From JANQTF01 sp036835375 (lineage in GTDB: Bacteria > Bacteroidota > Bacteroidia > J057), in NCBI GenBank assembly GCA_036835375.1, contig DAITMB010000011.1:1-64000 (forward strand): a stretch of 64,000 nucleotides of DNA. Reading direction: 5' to 3'. Every line of letters starts with the position of its first letter. The stretch's first letter is position 1. The position numbers were made by a program, and so were the translations under genes. Shown here piece by piece: positions 1 to 8,556 of the stretch. Below the pieces are notes generated by a model. It saw only the letters and a list, made by a program, of their open reading frames with translations, did no database searches and had not been told where the DNA came from.

Positions 1-2
1 AT

Positions 3-155
3 GCACTTCATCGCCACGGGTTGATCCATCTCATCGGCAAGGATCACGTATTTGCAAATATCCAAGATGCCGTCTTTTTTTTCACCGGCATGTCGCCCCA
101 CGAACAATCTTCACATCTTGCATGGCAAGTAGGAAAAAAAGGGGAGACCACCTAA
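3..155 (+). CDS. C-terminal fragment of a STAS-domain protein (SulP-like anion transporter?), 5' end outside window
   Basis: The frame is open from the window edge to a TAA at 153-155 and encodes about 50 residues. The visible part includes GLIHLIGKDHVFANIQDAV, which has the shape of the last helix and strand of a STAS domain, as found at the C-terminus of SulP-type sulfate or bicarbonate transporters (hydrophobic GLI..LIG followed by xVFxNIxxA). The tail is short and polar. The gene ends nine bases before the next plus-strand gene, so the two may be co-transcribed. The transporter assignment is an inference from a short fragment. A free-standing STAS or anti-sigma-antagonist protein is the alternative. 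Confidence 0.5.
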   Translation, partial: ALHRHGLIHLIGKDHVFANIQDAVFFFTGMSPHEQSSHLAWQVGKKGETT

Positions 156-164
156 TTCGAACGC

Positions 165-524
165 ATGAAACGACTGACTCCATTCGACCGATTTAAACAG
201 GTGAGGCTCAGCCATCACCACCTCATACTTCGGGACCGGTTGGCCATTGACAGAACTCACTTGGCCAACCAGCGCACGCTGTTGGCATTTTTCAGGACAG
301 GCCTGTATCTGCTCATGACCGCCGCCGCAGTGTGGAACCTGGAGTTTTTGCGCGAGCTTCGCTGGATCGGCGGATTGGCGACGGTTGTGGGTGTGTTGGT
401 GATGCTCATCGGGGTGCTGGCGTTCATTGAGATGCGCAGAAAAATCTATCGAAGCTACCAGCCTGCCATCAGCGACGAAGTGGAGAAAGCGATTTCAGAA
501 AGAACTTCCGAAAAGGCATCATAA
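165..524 (+). CDS. DUF202 (YidH-type) small membrane protein
   Basis: 119 residues. An N-terminal stretch carries RDRLAIDRTHLANQRTLLAF, the signature of DUF202 proteins: a charged segment with an Ala/Asn-x-x-R-T-x-L-A/S core leading straight into the first membrane helix. Two hydrophobic segments follow (about 45-60 and 70-90), then a basic tail with MRRKI. DUF202 proteins are small inner-membrane proteins of unknown function; plant and yeast relatives are linked to vacuolar polyphosphate and SPX complexes, but no role is established here. It starts nine bases after the STAS-domain fragment, which suggests one transcript. Confidence 0.8.
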   Translation: MKRLTPFDRFKQVRLSHHHLILRDRLAIDRTHLANQRTLLAFFRTGLYLLMTAAAVWNLEFLRELRWIGGLATVVGVLVMLIGVLAFIEMRRKIYRSYQPAISDEVEKAISERTSEKAS

Positions 525-568
525 CCTACGCTGTCACGCGAGGCGGCTCTCTGTGTTTGACTTGCTGC

Positions 569-901
569 CTAAATCCACTCCCATTTTCCCTTTTTGTCCT
601 TGAGCAACATGCGCGTGTCTGTCACAGCCTCAATGGGAAGTTTGCCATAGTAATGTGGGAACAACTCTCCCTCGGGACCGCCGGGCTCGTAGCGTAGTAG
701 ATCTTTGACGCCCTTTTCGCCGATGATGAGCACCACCAGCTCGCGCGCATCAGGGTAATGCCTTGCCAAGGTGCCTTCGATTTGATTTTCTAAGGAAAGG
801 TGAATGAATCCTTCTTTGTCAAAGCCTGTGGGTGCGTAGAAATCGTGATTCAGGGCTTTTTCCCACACATTGGGCTCAACCAAGTGATAGAATAGTGGCA
901 T
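569..901 (-). CDS. DUF952 family protein
   Basis: 110 residues, soluble, without signal peptide. The protein opens with a Tyr-His-Leu segment (FYHLVEPNVWE) and has GFIHLS at about 31-36, then a run of hydrophobic strands and LRYEPGGPEGELFPHYYG near residues 70-87. These are hallmarks of DUF952: small proteins with a conserved FIH(L/C)S motif and a late (E)GELFPHxYG segment. The fold is thought to resemble ADP-ribosyltransferase-like domains, but no activity is established. It ends convergently with the DUF202 gene and lies downstream of the nucleotidyltransferase gene on the same strand, 37 bases apart, so it may share that transcript. Confidence 0.82.
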   Translation of the reverse strand: MPLFYHLVEPNVWEKALNHDFYAPTGFDKEGFIHLSLENQIEGTLARHYPDARELVVLIIGEKGVKDLLRYEPGGPEGELFPHYYGKLPIEAVTDTRMLLKDKKGKWEWI

Positions 902-938
902 AGATCAGGAATGCAATGGGTGTGAGAGAGGTGATGAA

Positions 939-1934
939 TTATTGCTCGAAGTCGATCTCAGCATTGTCGCCGATGTTGATGGAGTTGGTCTTTCCGCGCA
1001 AAGAGGTATCGTTTCCGATGACAGAATTTTGTAAAATGATTGACTCAAGTCGAGAATAAGCCCCCAGAATTGAGTTTCTCACAATAGAATAATTGATGCG
1101 GGAGCCTTCTGCGATTGCCACGTATGGCCCGATGATGGAATGATTGATTTCGCAGCCTTCAGCGATGTGGACCGGAGGGATGATCACGGTGTTGTGGTAC
1201 TGATAATTGTGGTGTCTTCCTTTTCTTTCCAGTAAAATGCGATTGGTCTGAAGCAGGGTTTTCTTGTGGCCGCCATCAAACCAGTTTTCGACGGTCATGG
1301 TGCGAAATTTTACGCCTCGAGTCACCATCTCCATGAGCGCATCGGTGAAGGCATACTGCTCTGTGACCTTGATGGGCTTTTTCACCATCTCTTCCAAAAT
1401 ACTGTAGAGCAAGGTGAGCTCTTCGATTTTGTAGAGCCCCACGAGGGCGAGATTGCTGGTCGGGATAGAAGGCTTTTCTGTGAGTTTTTTCACGAAAGTC
1501 TGCTCGTCGAGCATGGCGATGCCAAAGTTGCGCGGATCATCGACTTGGTGCACCGCCAAGGCCGATCCTTCCATCGCGAGGATGCGCTGGATGTCCACCG
1601 TAAAAATGGTATCTCCCAGATTGACGATCATTTCCTGGGCATCCCCGACAGCGTCCTTGGCGACCCAGAGCGCATGAGCAAGTCCTTTGCGAGGCTCTTG
1701 CAACACAAATTCCGCATTGATCTGGTCACCATAGTCACCCAAGACATATTCCTTAATCTTATCTCGAAGATAGCCCACCACAAAAATTTGCCGGGTGACC
1801 CCTGCGTCCAGCATGCTCTCGATGATGTGGCCTAAAATGGGCTTGCCTGCCACCGGAATCAAAGGCTTGGGTTGGGTGTGGGTATGTGGCCGGAGCTGTG
1901 TGCCTACGCCGGCTACGGGGATCATCGCAATCAT
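939..1934 (-). CDS. Sugar nucleotidyltransferase with left-handed beta-helix C-terminus
   Basis: 331 residues from the ATG at 1934; an upstream in-frame ATG at 1964 would add ten residues, but AAAGGA sits about eight bases before 1934. The enzyme would transfer a nucleotide to a sugar 1-phosphate. It has the N-terminal signature AGVGTQLRP (8-16) and PKPLIPVAGKPIL (22-34), and LGDT at about 107 in the metal-binding position. The last ~90 residues show hexapeptide-type repeats (IAEGCEI, IAEGSRI, VIGNDTSLRG) of a left-handed beta-helix. This architecture fits the glucose-1-phosphate thymidylyltransferase/mannose-1-phosphate guanylyltransferase superfamily. No other sugar-nucleotide gene is nearby, so the substrate is open. 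Confidence 0.8.
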   Translation of the reverse strand: MIAMIPVAGVGTQLRPHTHTQPKPLIPVAGKPILGHIIESMLDAGVTRQIFVVGYLRDKIKEYVLGDYGDQINAEFVLQEPRKGLAHALWVAKDAVGDAQEMIVNLGDTIFTVDIQRILAMEGSALAVHQVDDPRNFGIAMLDEQTFVKKLTEKPSIPTSNLALVGLYKIEELTLLYSILEEMVKKPIKVTEQYAFTDALMEMVTRGVKFRTMTVENWFDGGHKKTLLQTNRILLERKGRHHNYQYHNTVIIPPVHIAEGCEINHSIIGPYVAIAEGSRINYSIVRNSILGAYSRLESIILQNSVIGNDTSLRGKTNSINIGDNAEIDFEQ

Positions 1935-2064
1935 ATGGGCATCCTTTCCGGAAAAGTAACACAACTTCCACGCAGCGCAAAGCTCTGGAGCGGGATTGGG
2001 AAGATTCTCTGTAGAAAAGGAGGGTTTACAGCGGCGAGGCTACCACGCTCAGAGATGCGTCTAT

Positions 2065-2164
2065 NNNNNNNNNNNNNNNNNNNNNNNNNNNNNNNNNNNN
2101 NNNNNNNNNNNNNNNNNNNNNNNNNNNNNNNNNNNNNNNNNNNNNNNNNNNNNNNNNNNNNNNN
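2065..2164. other. Assembly gap (100 N) flanked by a 16-bp direct duplicate
   Basis: Exactly 100 N. The same 16 bases, TCAGAGATGCGTCTAT, end at 2064 and begin again at 2165. This is what two contigs with a short unmerged end overlap look like. The true distance is therefore probably shorter than drawn, and possibly zero. The gap lies between two minus-strand genes and breaks neither: the transglycosylase stop codon is 12 bases beyond it. Confidence 0.95.
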
Positions 2165-2176
2165 TCAGAGATGCGT

Positions 2177-3229
2177 CTATTCGGATACCATCTCACCTAC
2201 TGTGGGTTTCTCTTCGATTGACTGGAGCGCTTTCGGAGAGATTTTGCCATGTCGGGGATTGGGCAGCATGTCCGGCGGACAAAGAATGCCGATGCTTTCG
2301 AGCAACTCATCCATTTCCATGAATGCCGCTAGAATAATTTGAGAGTAATTCTGCGAGGCATTTCCAAATCTTCGGGACTTCACCTGCCACAGTTCCTGGA
2401 TAAATTCCATCCCTCCTTCGTTCGTCTTGATTTTCCGAAGGACCCGATCCACATTTCGCGCTCCTGCATGATACACATGTAGCACCAGCAACTTGAACCA
2501 AGTCTCGTTTTCCTCATACGCCACACCGGCTTCTTCCAACATGCGCCGGGTCTGAGGCAAACACACTTTTTGAATCAATCTCGCAGCGCCTCGGGCGGAT
2601 GACTCAAAGTCAGCTCGCTGGTCCAATGTATCGTTCACTATGAGTCCCATTTCCCGCGCCACGCCTTTCATCAGCTGGAAGGCTCCATAAGCGCCATCGC
2701 TGGAAAACTGAAGTTTCCCCGGGCTTTCGATCAACAAGATCGCCTGCGCAAACCACGGATCGACCCCTTCCTCCGCAAACACCGAGAGGGCCATATCAAT
2801 ATGAGGAAGCATTGATTCGTAGCGGTAAAAGTGGCTCCTGCCTGTGGTAAAATAGATCTCATCGCCTTTAGTCAACCGATGCGCTTGGCGCAGGCTGTCC
2901 TGGTAGGCCTTTTTGTACTTGTCCGAACGGAGCTGCCAGCCAAGCGTGGAGAGCGTATCCAGAATCTGACGACTATGGGCAAGGTTCACCAACATGCGGT
3001 CGGGGTGCAGGTGCATGGCAGTGCGCCAGAACCGGGGCTGAGAAAGGGTATCCCATCCCTCGGTGTAAAGGCTGCTATCACGAATCACATGAAGGCAAAC
3101 TTGGGAGAGCGATTCGCCCACTTGATCGGCGATCTCATGCGGAGCCCATCGCCCAGGAGGCCGCAAATCATTCGGCCACACCACAGCCATGACCATCACT
3201 ACTCCCACCAGTGCCGGATGTCTCCTCAT
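2177..3229 (-). CDS. Lytic-transglycosylase-like (SLT fold) secreted protein
   Basis: 350 residues from the ATG at 3229. A hydrophobic N-terminus (ALVGVVMVMAVVWP) acts as signal peptide or anchor; longer upstream reading is unlikely because it lacks a signal. The core at about 150-240 has the lysozyme-like layout of soluble lytic transglycosylases: VDPWFAQAILLIESPGK with the catalytic-type Glu168 followed by Ser169, then DGAYGAFQLM (178-187), the equivalent of the GAxGLMQLM loop. A long helical tail follows. Family members cleave peptidoglycan strands in the periplasm. The stop codon lies next to the assembly gap, and the tail reads through cleanly to it. Confidence 0.75.
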   Translation of the reverse strand: MRRHPALVGVVMVMAVVWPNDLRPPGRWAPHEIADQVGESLSQVCLHVIRDSSLYTEGWDTLSQPRFWRTAMHLHPDRMLVNLAHSRQILDTLSTLGWQLRSDKYKKAYQDSLRQAHRLTKGDEIYFTTGRSHFYRYESMLPHIDMALSVFAEEGVDPWFAQAILLIESPGKLQFSSDGAYGAFQLMKGVAREMGLIVNDTLDQRADFESSARGAARLIQKVCLPQTRRMLEEAGVAYEENETWFKLLVLHVYHAGARNVDRVLRKIKTNEGGMEFIQELWQVKSRRFGNASQNYSQIILAAFMEMDELLESIGILCPPDMLPNPRHGKISPKALQSIEEKPTVGEMVSE

Positions 3230-3504
3230 GGTTTGTTTGTTCGCTGCACGGATGCACGTTGTACGTTCATGTGACCTGTCGAGCTTACTTATCGATCCCA
3301 GCACGCATCAAGTCGCAAACATCGCACCCATTCACTAGCCTTTTTAGGACTGGCAAGGTAGGAAAAAGGAGGAATGGTTGTACCCTCCTCATCATCGCCC
3401 AGATGTAAGAATGGCAGCCAAAAAGAAGGCCCTCTCAAGTCCGTCACAGAAATGGAGTCTCTGCCATGGAACCTTGGGTTCAGCAAAATAACGAGTGTAA
3501 AAAC

Positions 3505-6333
3505 TCAATCTTCGTCTTGGGGCCGGAGCGGATTGCTCTGGCGGTTGCGCTCTTGTTCCCGGGCTTTATCTGCTTCCTGCGCTTCCTGTTGGAGCAGCGA
3601 GGGATCGTCCAGCACGGGCGATTCCACCAACGCCTTCCAGTCAAATTCTTCATCGAAGGGATCGAGTGCTCGCTGCGGGTCAAAGACTTGCGGATCAATC
3701 GGATAGGCCTGATAAGGGCTGAAATCTGCCTCCTCGGTGAAGAGATCTCCCAAATCACTCGCGCCAGTATCGTACTGATTCAGGGATGGAATCCCCAGGA
3801 TATTCCAAAAAGTCTTGAACAGAGAGCCAAAGCTGTAATGCTCATGCCCGACATAGTTGCGCTTCGCATAAGGCGAAATCACCAGCAGAATGCTTCGATG
3901 TGCATCGATATGGTCCACGCCATTCTGGGAGTCATCCTCTGTGACAACAATGGCCATGTGCTTCCAGTAGGGTGTGTGACTCAAAAATTCGACGACCCGG
4001 CCCAGGGCGAGGTCATTGTCAGCCATGTAGCTCTCACGAAATGGATAGCCAGCCTGCGGACGTTCGCCCGCGCCGTGGTCATTGGGCAGCATCAGGGTCA
4101 CCATGTGGGGCATATCCTTGCCTTCACCGATCCATTTTTCTTCGAATTCTTGAATGAACATATCCGCCCGAAACTGGTCGGGAATGGCCATGTTGTAATT
4201 CGGAAAGAGCCGGGAAGAGCGATCGTAGAGCGGCCCCGGGAGCGGAAAATTCACCATGTACTTCACACCAGCATACTTCAGCGTGCTATCAGAATAAGTG
4301 CCCGCCAATTCGGTACCGAACCCAAAGTTGAAAAATTCGATCTCATTCCGCTCCAAATGATCCCAGAGTGAACCATGTTCATTGTAGTCTTCTGGATAAA
4401 TTGCTCCTGAGGAACCGACAAGAGCCCAGTTACCGGGTGCTTCGGAGCTTTCTCTCATCCTCCGTCCTCCGCCATAGGCAGCTGATACAGACGTTTCTAC
4501 CCATTCGTTGGGGTAGGTTGCAGCCAGCCACCTGTGGCCGTCGGCGGAGTGGTCCGCATCGACATAGAAGTTGTCGCTCATCGCAAATCTCCTCGCCAGC
4601 GCATGGTGATTGGGCATCACGTCGGCTTTGCTCACACTGTCGTTGCCCGCCTGGTTTCGAAAACTTGCCTGCAAGCCATAGCGGGCGAGGGTCGGATCTC
4701 CTTTGCCGCCAGCCACCTGCCCAAAGACTTCGTCATAGGTGCGATTTTCCTTCGAAATAAAGACGATGTATCGAATATCTCTTGCTGATTTTTCAGGAAC
4801 CAGCGGGATAGGATGGATCCGGGAGCGTGTGCGCATGACTTCTTTCAAGGGTCGAATGCGGAAATTATTCTGAATGACTTGCTGCGTCAGCTCGGCGAGT
4901 TGCCGATCTTTGGGAAGGTCCATGATCGTCACTGATCCCTTCATCAGCGAACCGATGTAGGAACCTTCCGGGCCCATCTCCCATTTTGCCCCGCCATTGG
5001 GACCCGAACCGTATCCCTTGGCATTCGCAACAATGAGCTGCTTGCCGTCTGGGCTGACTTCCAATTTGCTCGGAAACCATCCCACGGGGATATGTCCAAG
5101 CAAAGAGAGGCTTCGCGCATCAATGACTCCCACGGCATTGATCCCCGACTCCGCCACGTAGAGCCGATTCCCGTCGGGAGAGAGGGCCAGACCAAACGGA
5201 ATGATGCCTCTGACGTGATCTAAGCGCCGATCAATGCTCAAAAAGATGGTTGCTACAACGGTGTCTTTGAGCGGGTCAATGACCGAAATGGCGTCGTTGT
5301 TGCCATTAGACACAAACACAAACTGGTCATTGGCAACCAAGGAATTGGGACTTGCACCACCCACGGCAGGGATGCCTTCGACCATTTCACCGACCAAAAC
5401 GCCCGTCTTGATCTTGTGGGCCACGGTAGCTTGTGGTCCAGCCAAATCAATGGCCCACACCGAGAAAGACTCGGGGGCATTAGGATCTCCCAAGCCGGGG
5501 ATGGCACGACCTTCGCGGGTCACGCCTTCGCGCATTTCGGGGCTGTTGTAGCCATAGACAGGCCAATTCAAGGCTGTGCCTTTGGGGTTGCTCAGCAGAT
5601 CTACGCCAGGGATCGGCGAATATTCAAACATGCCGACATTCGCCACATACAGGGTCTGCTCATCCGGGGAAAGGGTAAGTCCAAAAGGATAGCGGCCTAC
5701 AGTGACTTGCTGACGCACTTGACTTTTTTCTGTATCGATGATCAACACCCGAAATCCAATCTGGTCGAGGACGTAGAGACGCTTTCCGTCGCGGCTGAGG
5801 CATAGGTCGCCAAGATAGCCCTGTGCGTATCGTCTGCTACCTGGATCGGCGAGGTCCTGATCTCCAGAGATAGAGTCGATTTTGATGCCGGTCGCGATGT
5901 CAAAGACATAAACCATGTTGGCTTGGCCACCGGAGACATAGACTTTTTGGTTATCAGGGCTAATGGCAAGGCCCATAAATACTGCTTCGAGCAGCCCTTT
6001 GTCGGTGTTGGGTCCAGGCGGAATTTGCCTTACTGCGAGGGAGTCTTTGAGGCCAGAGAGTATGGAAATGGAAAAGGGGTTGGTTCCAGAATTTGCAGTA
6101 ACAGCGATGCTTCCATCGGGACTGAGGGTGAGGCCATAGGGATGCGGCGCAATGGGGACCGTCTTTCCATAAGGCCGAATGATGCGACCGTTCGGTAGAA
6201 TGGTCGTGCCCACAGGATCAATGCGGCAATAGGCTGTGTCAGCTGGGGTGGAGATGACCCACAAAGCTGGTGTGTCGGACGACTGGCAGGCGATCAGCAA
6301 CGACAAGCCAACCCAAATGTAGGCAACACGCAT
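3505..6333 (-). CDS. YncE-like beta-propeller / phosphoesterase fusion lipoprotein
   Basis: 942 residues from the ATG at 6333. The N-terminus VGLSLLIAC is a lipobox with Cys after the hydrophobic core, so the protein should be lipidated. Residues ~40-480 hold repeated YVTN/lactonase-type propeller blades (PYGLTLSPDG, PFGLTLSPDEQTLYVANVG, PFGLALSPDGNRLYVAESG, PSKLEVSPDGKQLIVAN). From about 520 comes an alkaline-phosphatase-like phosphoesterase domain: FISKENRTYDEVFG, then DADHSADGHRW, LPNDHGAGE and VTEDDSQNGVDHIDAHR, which supply metal-binding Asp/His. It resembles the bifunctional YncE/alkaline phosphatase proteins widespread in Bacteroidota. Substrate unknown; a role in phosphate release at the envelope is an inference. 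Confidence 0.85.
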   Translation of the reverse strand: MRVAYIWVGLSLLIACQSSDTPALWVISTPADTAYCRIDPVGTTILPNGRIIRPYGKTVPIAPHPYGLTLSPDGSIAVTANSGTNPFSISILSGLKDSLAVRQIPPGPNTDKGLLEAVFMGLAISPDNQKVYVSGGQANMVYVFDIATGIKIDSISGDQDLADPGSRRYAQGYLGDLCLSRDGKRLYVLDQIGFRVLIIDTEKSQVRQQVTVGRYPFGLTLSPDEQTLYVANVGMFEYSPIPGVDLLSNPKGTALNWPVYGYNSPEMREGVTREGRAIPGLGDPNAPESFSVWAIDLAGPQATVAHKIKTGVLVGEMVEGIPAVGGASPNSLVANDQFVFVSNGNNDAISVIDPLKDTVVATIFLSIDRRLDHVRGIIPFGLALSPDGNRLYVAESGINAVGVIDARSLSLLGHIPVGWFPSKLEVSPDGKQLIVANAKGYGSGPNGGAKWEMGPEGSYIGSLMKGSVTIMDLPKDRQLAELTQQVIQNNFRIRPLKEVMRTRSRIHPIPLVPEKSARDIRYIVFISKENRTYDEVFGQVAGGKGDPTLARYGLQASFRNQAGNDSVSKADVMPNHHALARRFAMSDNFYVDADHSADGHRWLAATYPNEWVETSVSAAYGGGRRMRESSEAPGNWALVGSSGAIYPEDYNEHGSLWDHLERNEIEFFNFGFGTELAGTYSDSTLKYAGVKYMVNFPLPGPLYDRSSRLFPNYNMAIPDQFRADMFIQEFEEKWIGEGKDMPHMVTLMLPNDHGAGERPQAGYPFRESYMADNDLALGRVVEFLSHTPYWKHMAIVVTEDDSQNGVDHIDAHRSILLVISPYAKRNYVGHEHYSFGSLFKTFWNILGIPSLNQYDTGASDLGDLFTEEADFSPYQAYPIDPQVFDPQRALDPFDEEFDWKALVESPVLDDPSLLQQEAQEADKAREQERNRQSNPLRPQDED

Positions 6334-6448
6334 AGGACAGGAGTTTTGCCTGCAACATAGCGACACGACATCAACGAATGTGAAAATCGCAGGTTATGAT
6401 TGTGTTAAGCGTACTGATGCCCCGGGTGCTGGGTCGGCGCTTCGCCAG

Positions 6449-6481
6449 GGGTGGAACGGCATTTTTGTGATGGTTCCACCC
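6449..6481. repeat. Inverted repeat, 9-bp arms
   Basis: Arms GGGTGGAAC (6449-6457) and GTTCCACCC (6473-6481) with a 15-base spacer. It lies downstream of the T9SS cargo gene that ends at 6566 and upstream of the phosphoesterase gene that starts at 6333. No T-run follows on either strand, so it is a weak terminator candidate or a regulatory dyad for the phosphoesterase gene. Confidence 0.4.
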
Positions 6482-6565
6482 TCTGACGTGCAGACCTGCG
6501 CTGAGCAAGTCGAAGCACCTCTCCCGACAGCGGGAGACACGCGCTGGTTCGCAGGGGGCGGATCA

Positions 6566-8407
6566 TTAGCTCTTCAGCACTTGGCGCACAACTTGGCCAT
6601 CAGGGATGAGCAGATACAAAAAATAGAGGCCAGGAGTTAGCTCGCTGAACGACAGGGTGGCGTCCCAATGAAGGGTAGTCGGTGCGGCACCGGCCTGAAG
6701 GGTACGCCCATAGAGGTCAGTGAGTTTCCAAGAGATGGGTTGAGCGCGATGCAGATCCAGGGCAACGGTAAGCTCGTCTTGGACCGGGTTAGGAAAGAGG
6801 CTTAGCTCGCCCTGGGTCCACGCTTCTGCAAGATCACTGAGAATCGCAGAGAAAGAAAGCGTGGCATTCGACTCGCATCCTGTGACTTTGTCCTTCGCCA
6901 CTACATAAAAAATACCGCTATTGCTCGGCGAAAAAGCGGTCCCCATCCCCATTTGTATGCCTTCGTCGTTGAACCAAAGGTAATCTACCGCTGGTGAGGG
7001 AGCGGAGATCTTGAAATTTCCGCTGCCGTCGTAAATAAAACTTGGCACCGCTACCTCCACGACTTCTATCAAGGTCATCGAAGATATCTCCCCACAGGAA
7101 GTCGCACGGTCGATCACTTCAACCTGATAAAATCCGCCTGTTTTCACGACCAGCATCGTATCGTGAGCTCCTAGAATGGCCACAAAATCCTGATACCAAT
7201 TCACAGAATCCACGCTACTGACACGCAAGACCAGTGAATCTCCGAAGCAGATACGATTGGTATCAACTTCAATTTCGGGAATGGCGGGAGGAGCGGCTAA
7301 CTGAAACGTATCGGAGCAGGCGACGGTCAAAGTGGGCTTACTTACCCAGAAAGTAACTGTCAATCCATTTAAAATCAACGTATTAGCTCCTGCTTGGGAT
7401 GGCGGAGAAGGGAATATGAGGCTTGCCCCGGCTGATCCGGCACATCCGTCATCTCCGCCAAAGGCATCTTCATCCCAAACTTGAAATTCGTATGGTCCAT
7501 TCTTTAAAGCGAAGCCTCCCGTGTTGATCGTGATCGGTACCACGGCATTGTTGATAGGGGTAGCCGTGGTGTTAATCAGCTCAGTAGCAAATGGATCGAA
7601 TAATTTCCAATACAGGTCTGGGCCATCCAGCAAGTCGCTGCAATTCACCGTCTGAATCACGATCGAATCCATTTGCCAAGGGAAGGTATCCACCAGCGCC
7701 GAAAAATTCAGCACATACTCTCCTGCTTCCAGAAGTACAACAGGGAGCGGTTGAAGGTCTTTGGTTTGATAGGAAAAGCCATTGGAACTGACCAGACTCC
7801 AATCCACGTCGCAGTTACCATTGAGCACGGAATCCAACTCATTCTTCAGGGTCACTGTTGCGGGAGCGCATATTTCATCCACAGTGTAAGTGAAGCAATC
7901 TGTTCCAAAGGAACAAGCTCCCACTTTCAACTCTCGAACAAAGGTCGTAGGCTGATCGGAGGGGCTGCCCAGAATATCCAGATTGGCAGTCACGTTCACG
8001 ATCAGGGTATAATTGCCGGGAATCGCCGGGGTGCCAAACACACGGATACAGCCTACGCTGTCGGGTAGCGGGTTGCCGGGAGCCAAATCATACAAACATC
8101 CCGGGCTCAGGTTGCAGGACCAAGACATACCAGGAGGAAGGCCCTGAATGGATTCGATCCGAAAAAAATTAAATGGCAACGTCAAAGTTTGTCCAAACAC
8201 TTGTACAGTGGTGTCGCGCGGGAGCACGAAAGTTATGTCTGTTTCGCTGTATTGGCATCCGGGAATCGCAGCCAGGCTATCGGGGTACAAGCCCGGCGTG
8301 CCAGCTACCAGTGAATCGGGGATGCACTGGGCAGACGCAACTTGATAGGTCAAGCTAAATCCCAAAAGACAAACCAATCGAATAGCGAGCGTAGTAGCGT
8401 AGTTCAT
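6566..8407 (-). CDS. Secreted T9SS cargo protein (type A sorting domain), function unknown
   Basis: 613 residues. It has a Sec signal peptide (MNYATTLAIRLVCLLGFSL... ending near VASAQ) and a C-terminal type A sorting domain of about 75 residues: LSLFPNPVQDELTVAL, then LTDLYGRTL, and LTPGLYFLYLL ending in VLKS. This is the standard signal for export through the type IX system and attachment at the cell surface. The middle is made of beta-rich, Ig-like or SprB-like segments with scattered Cys pairs (for example IDRATSCGEIS and DKVTGCES). No catalytic motif is visible. It is likely an adhesin or extracellular scaffold, but that is a guess from composition. Confidence 0.8.
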   Translation of the reverse strand: MNYATTLAIRLVCLLGFSLTYQVASAQCIPDSLVAGTPGLYPDSLAAIPGCQYSETDITFVLPRDTTVQVFGQTLTLPFNFFRIESIQGLPPGMSWSCNLSPGCLYDLAPGNPLPDSVGCIRVFGTPAIPGNYTLIVNVTANLDILGSPSDQPTTFVRELKVGACSFGTDCFTYTVDEICAPATVTLKNELDSVLNGNCDVDWSLVSSNGFSYQTKDLQPLPVVLLEAGEYVLNFSALVDTFPWQMDSIVIQTVNCSDLLDGPDLYWKLFDPFATELINTTATPINNAVVPITINTGGFALKNGPYEFQVWDEDAFGGDDGCAGSAGASLIFPSPPSQAGANTLILNGLTVTFWVSKPTLTVACSDTFQLAAPPAIPEIEVDTNRICFGDSLVLRVSSVDSVNWYQDFVAILGAHDTMLVVKTGGFYQVEVIDRATSCGEISSMTLIEVVEVAVPSFIYDGSGNFKISAPSPAVDYLWFNDEGIQMGMGTAFSPSNSGIFYVVAKDKVTGCESNATLSFSAILSDLAEAWTQGELSLFPNPVQDELTVALDLHRAQPISWKLTDLYGRTLQAGAAPTTLHWDATLSFSELTPGLYFLYLLIPDGQVVRQVLKS

Positions 8408-8556
8408 GCGAGTAAAAATTGGGGGATAACAAAAGCAGAGAGTAGAAACGACGCGTCAGGGAAAAACTTCGCTTCAACATAACTCCACGAATACCCTTTG
8501 TATTGCTTCGCGCATGACTGCTCAGCGCTAGCTGCACCTCGGACAATCGACGCAAA

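Noticed and set aside
1266..1835. 189-residue plus-strand ORF
   Set aside because: Antisense to the nucleotidyltransferase gene with well-placed motifs.
3466..4371. 301-residue plus-strand ORF opposite the phosphoesterase gene
   Set aside because: The minus-strand gene has clear domains across the same bases; the plus frame has none.
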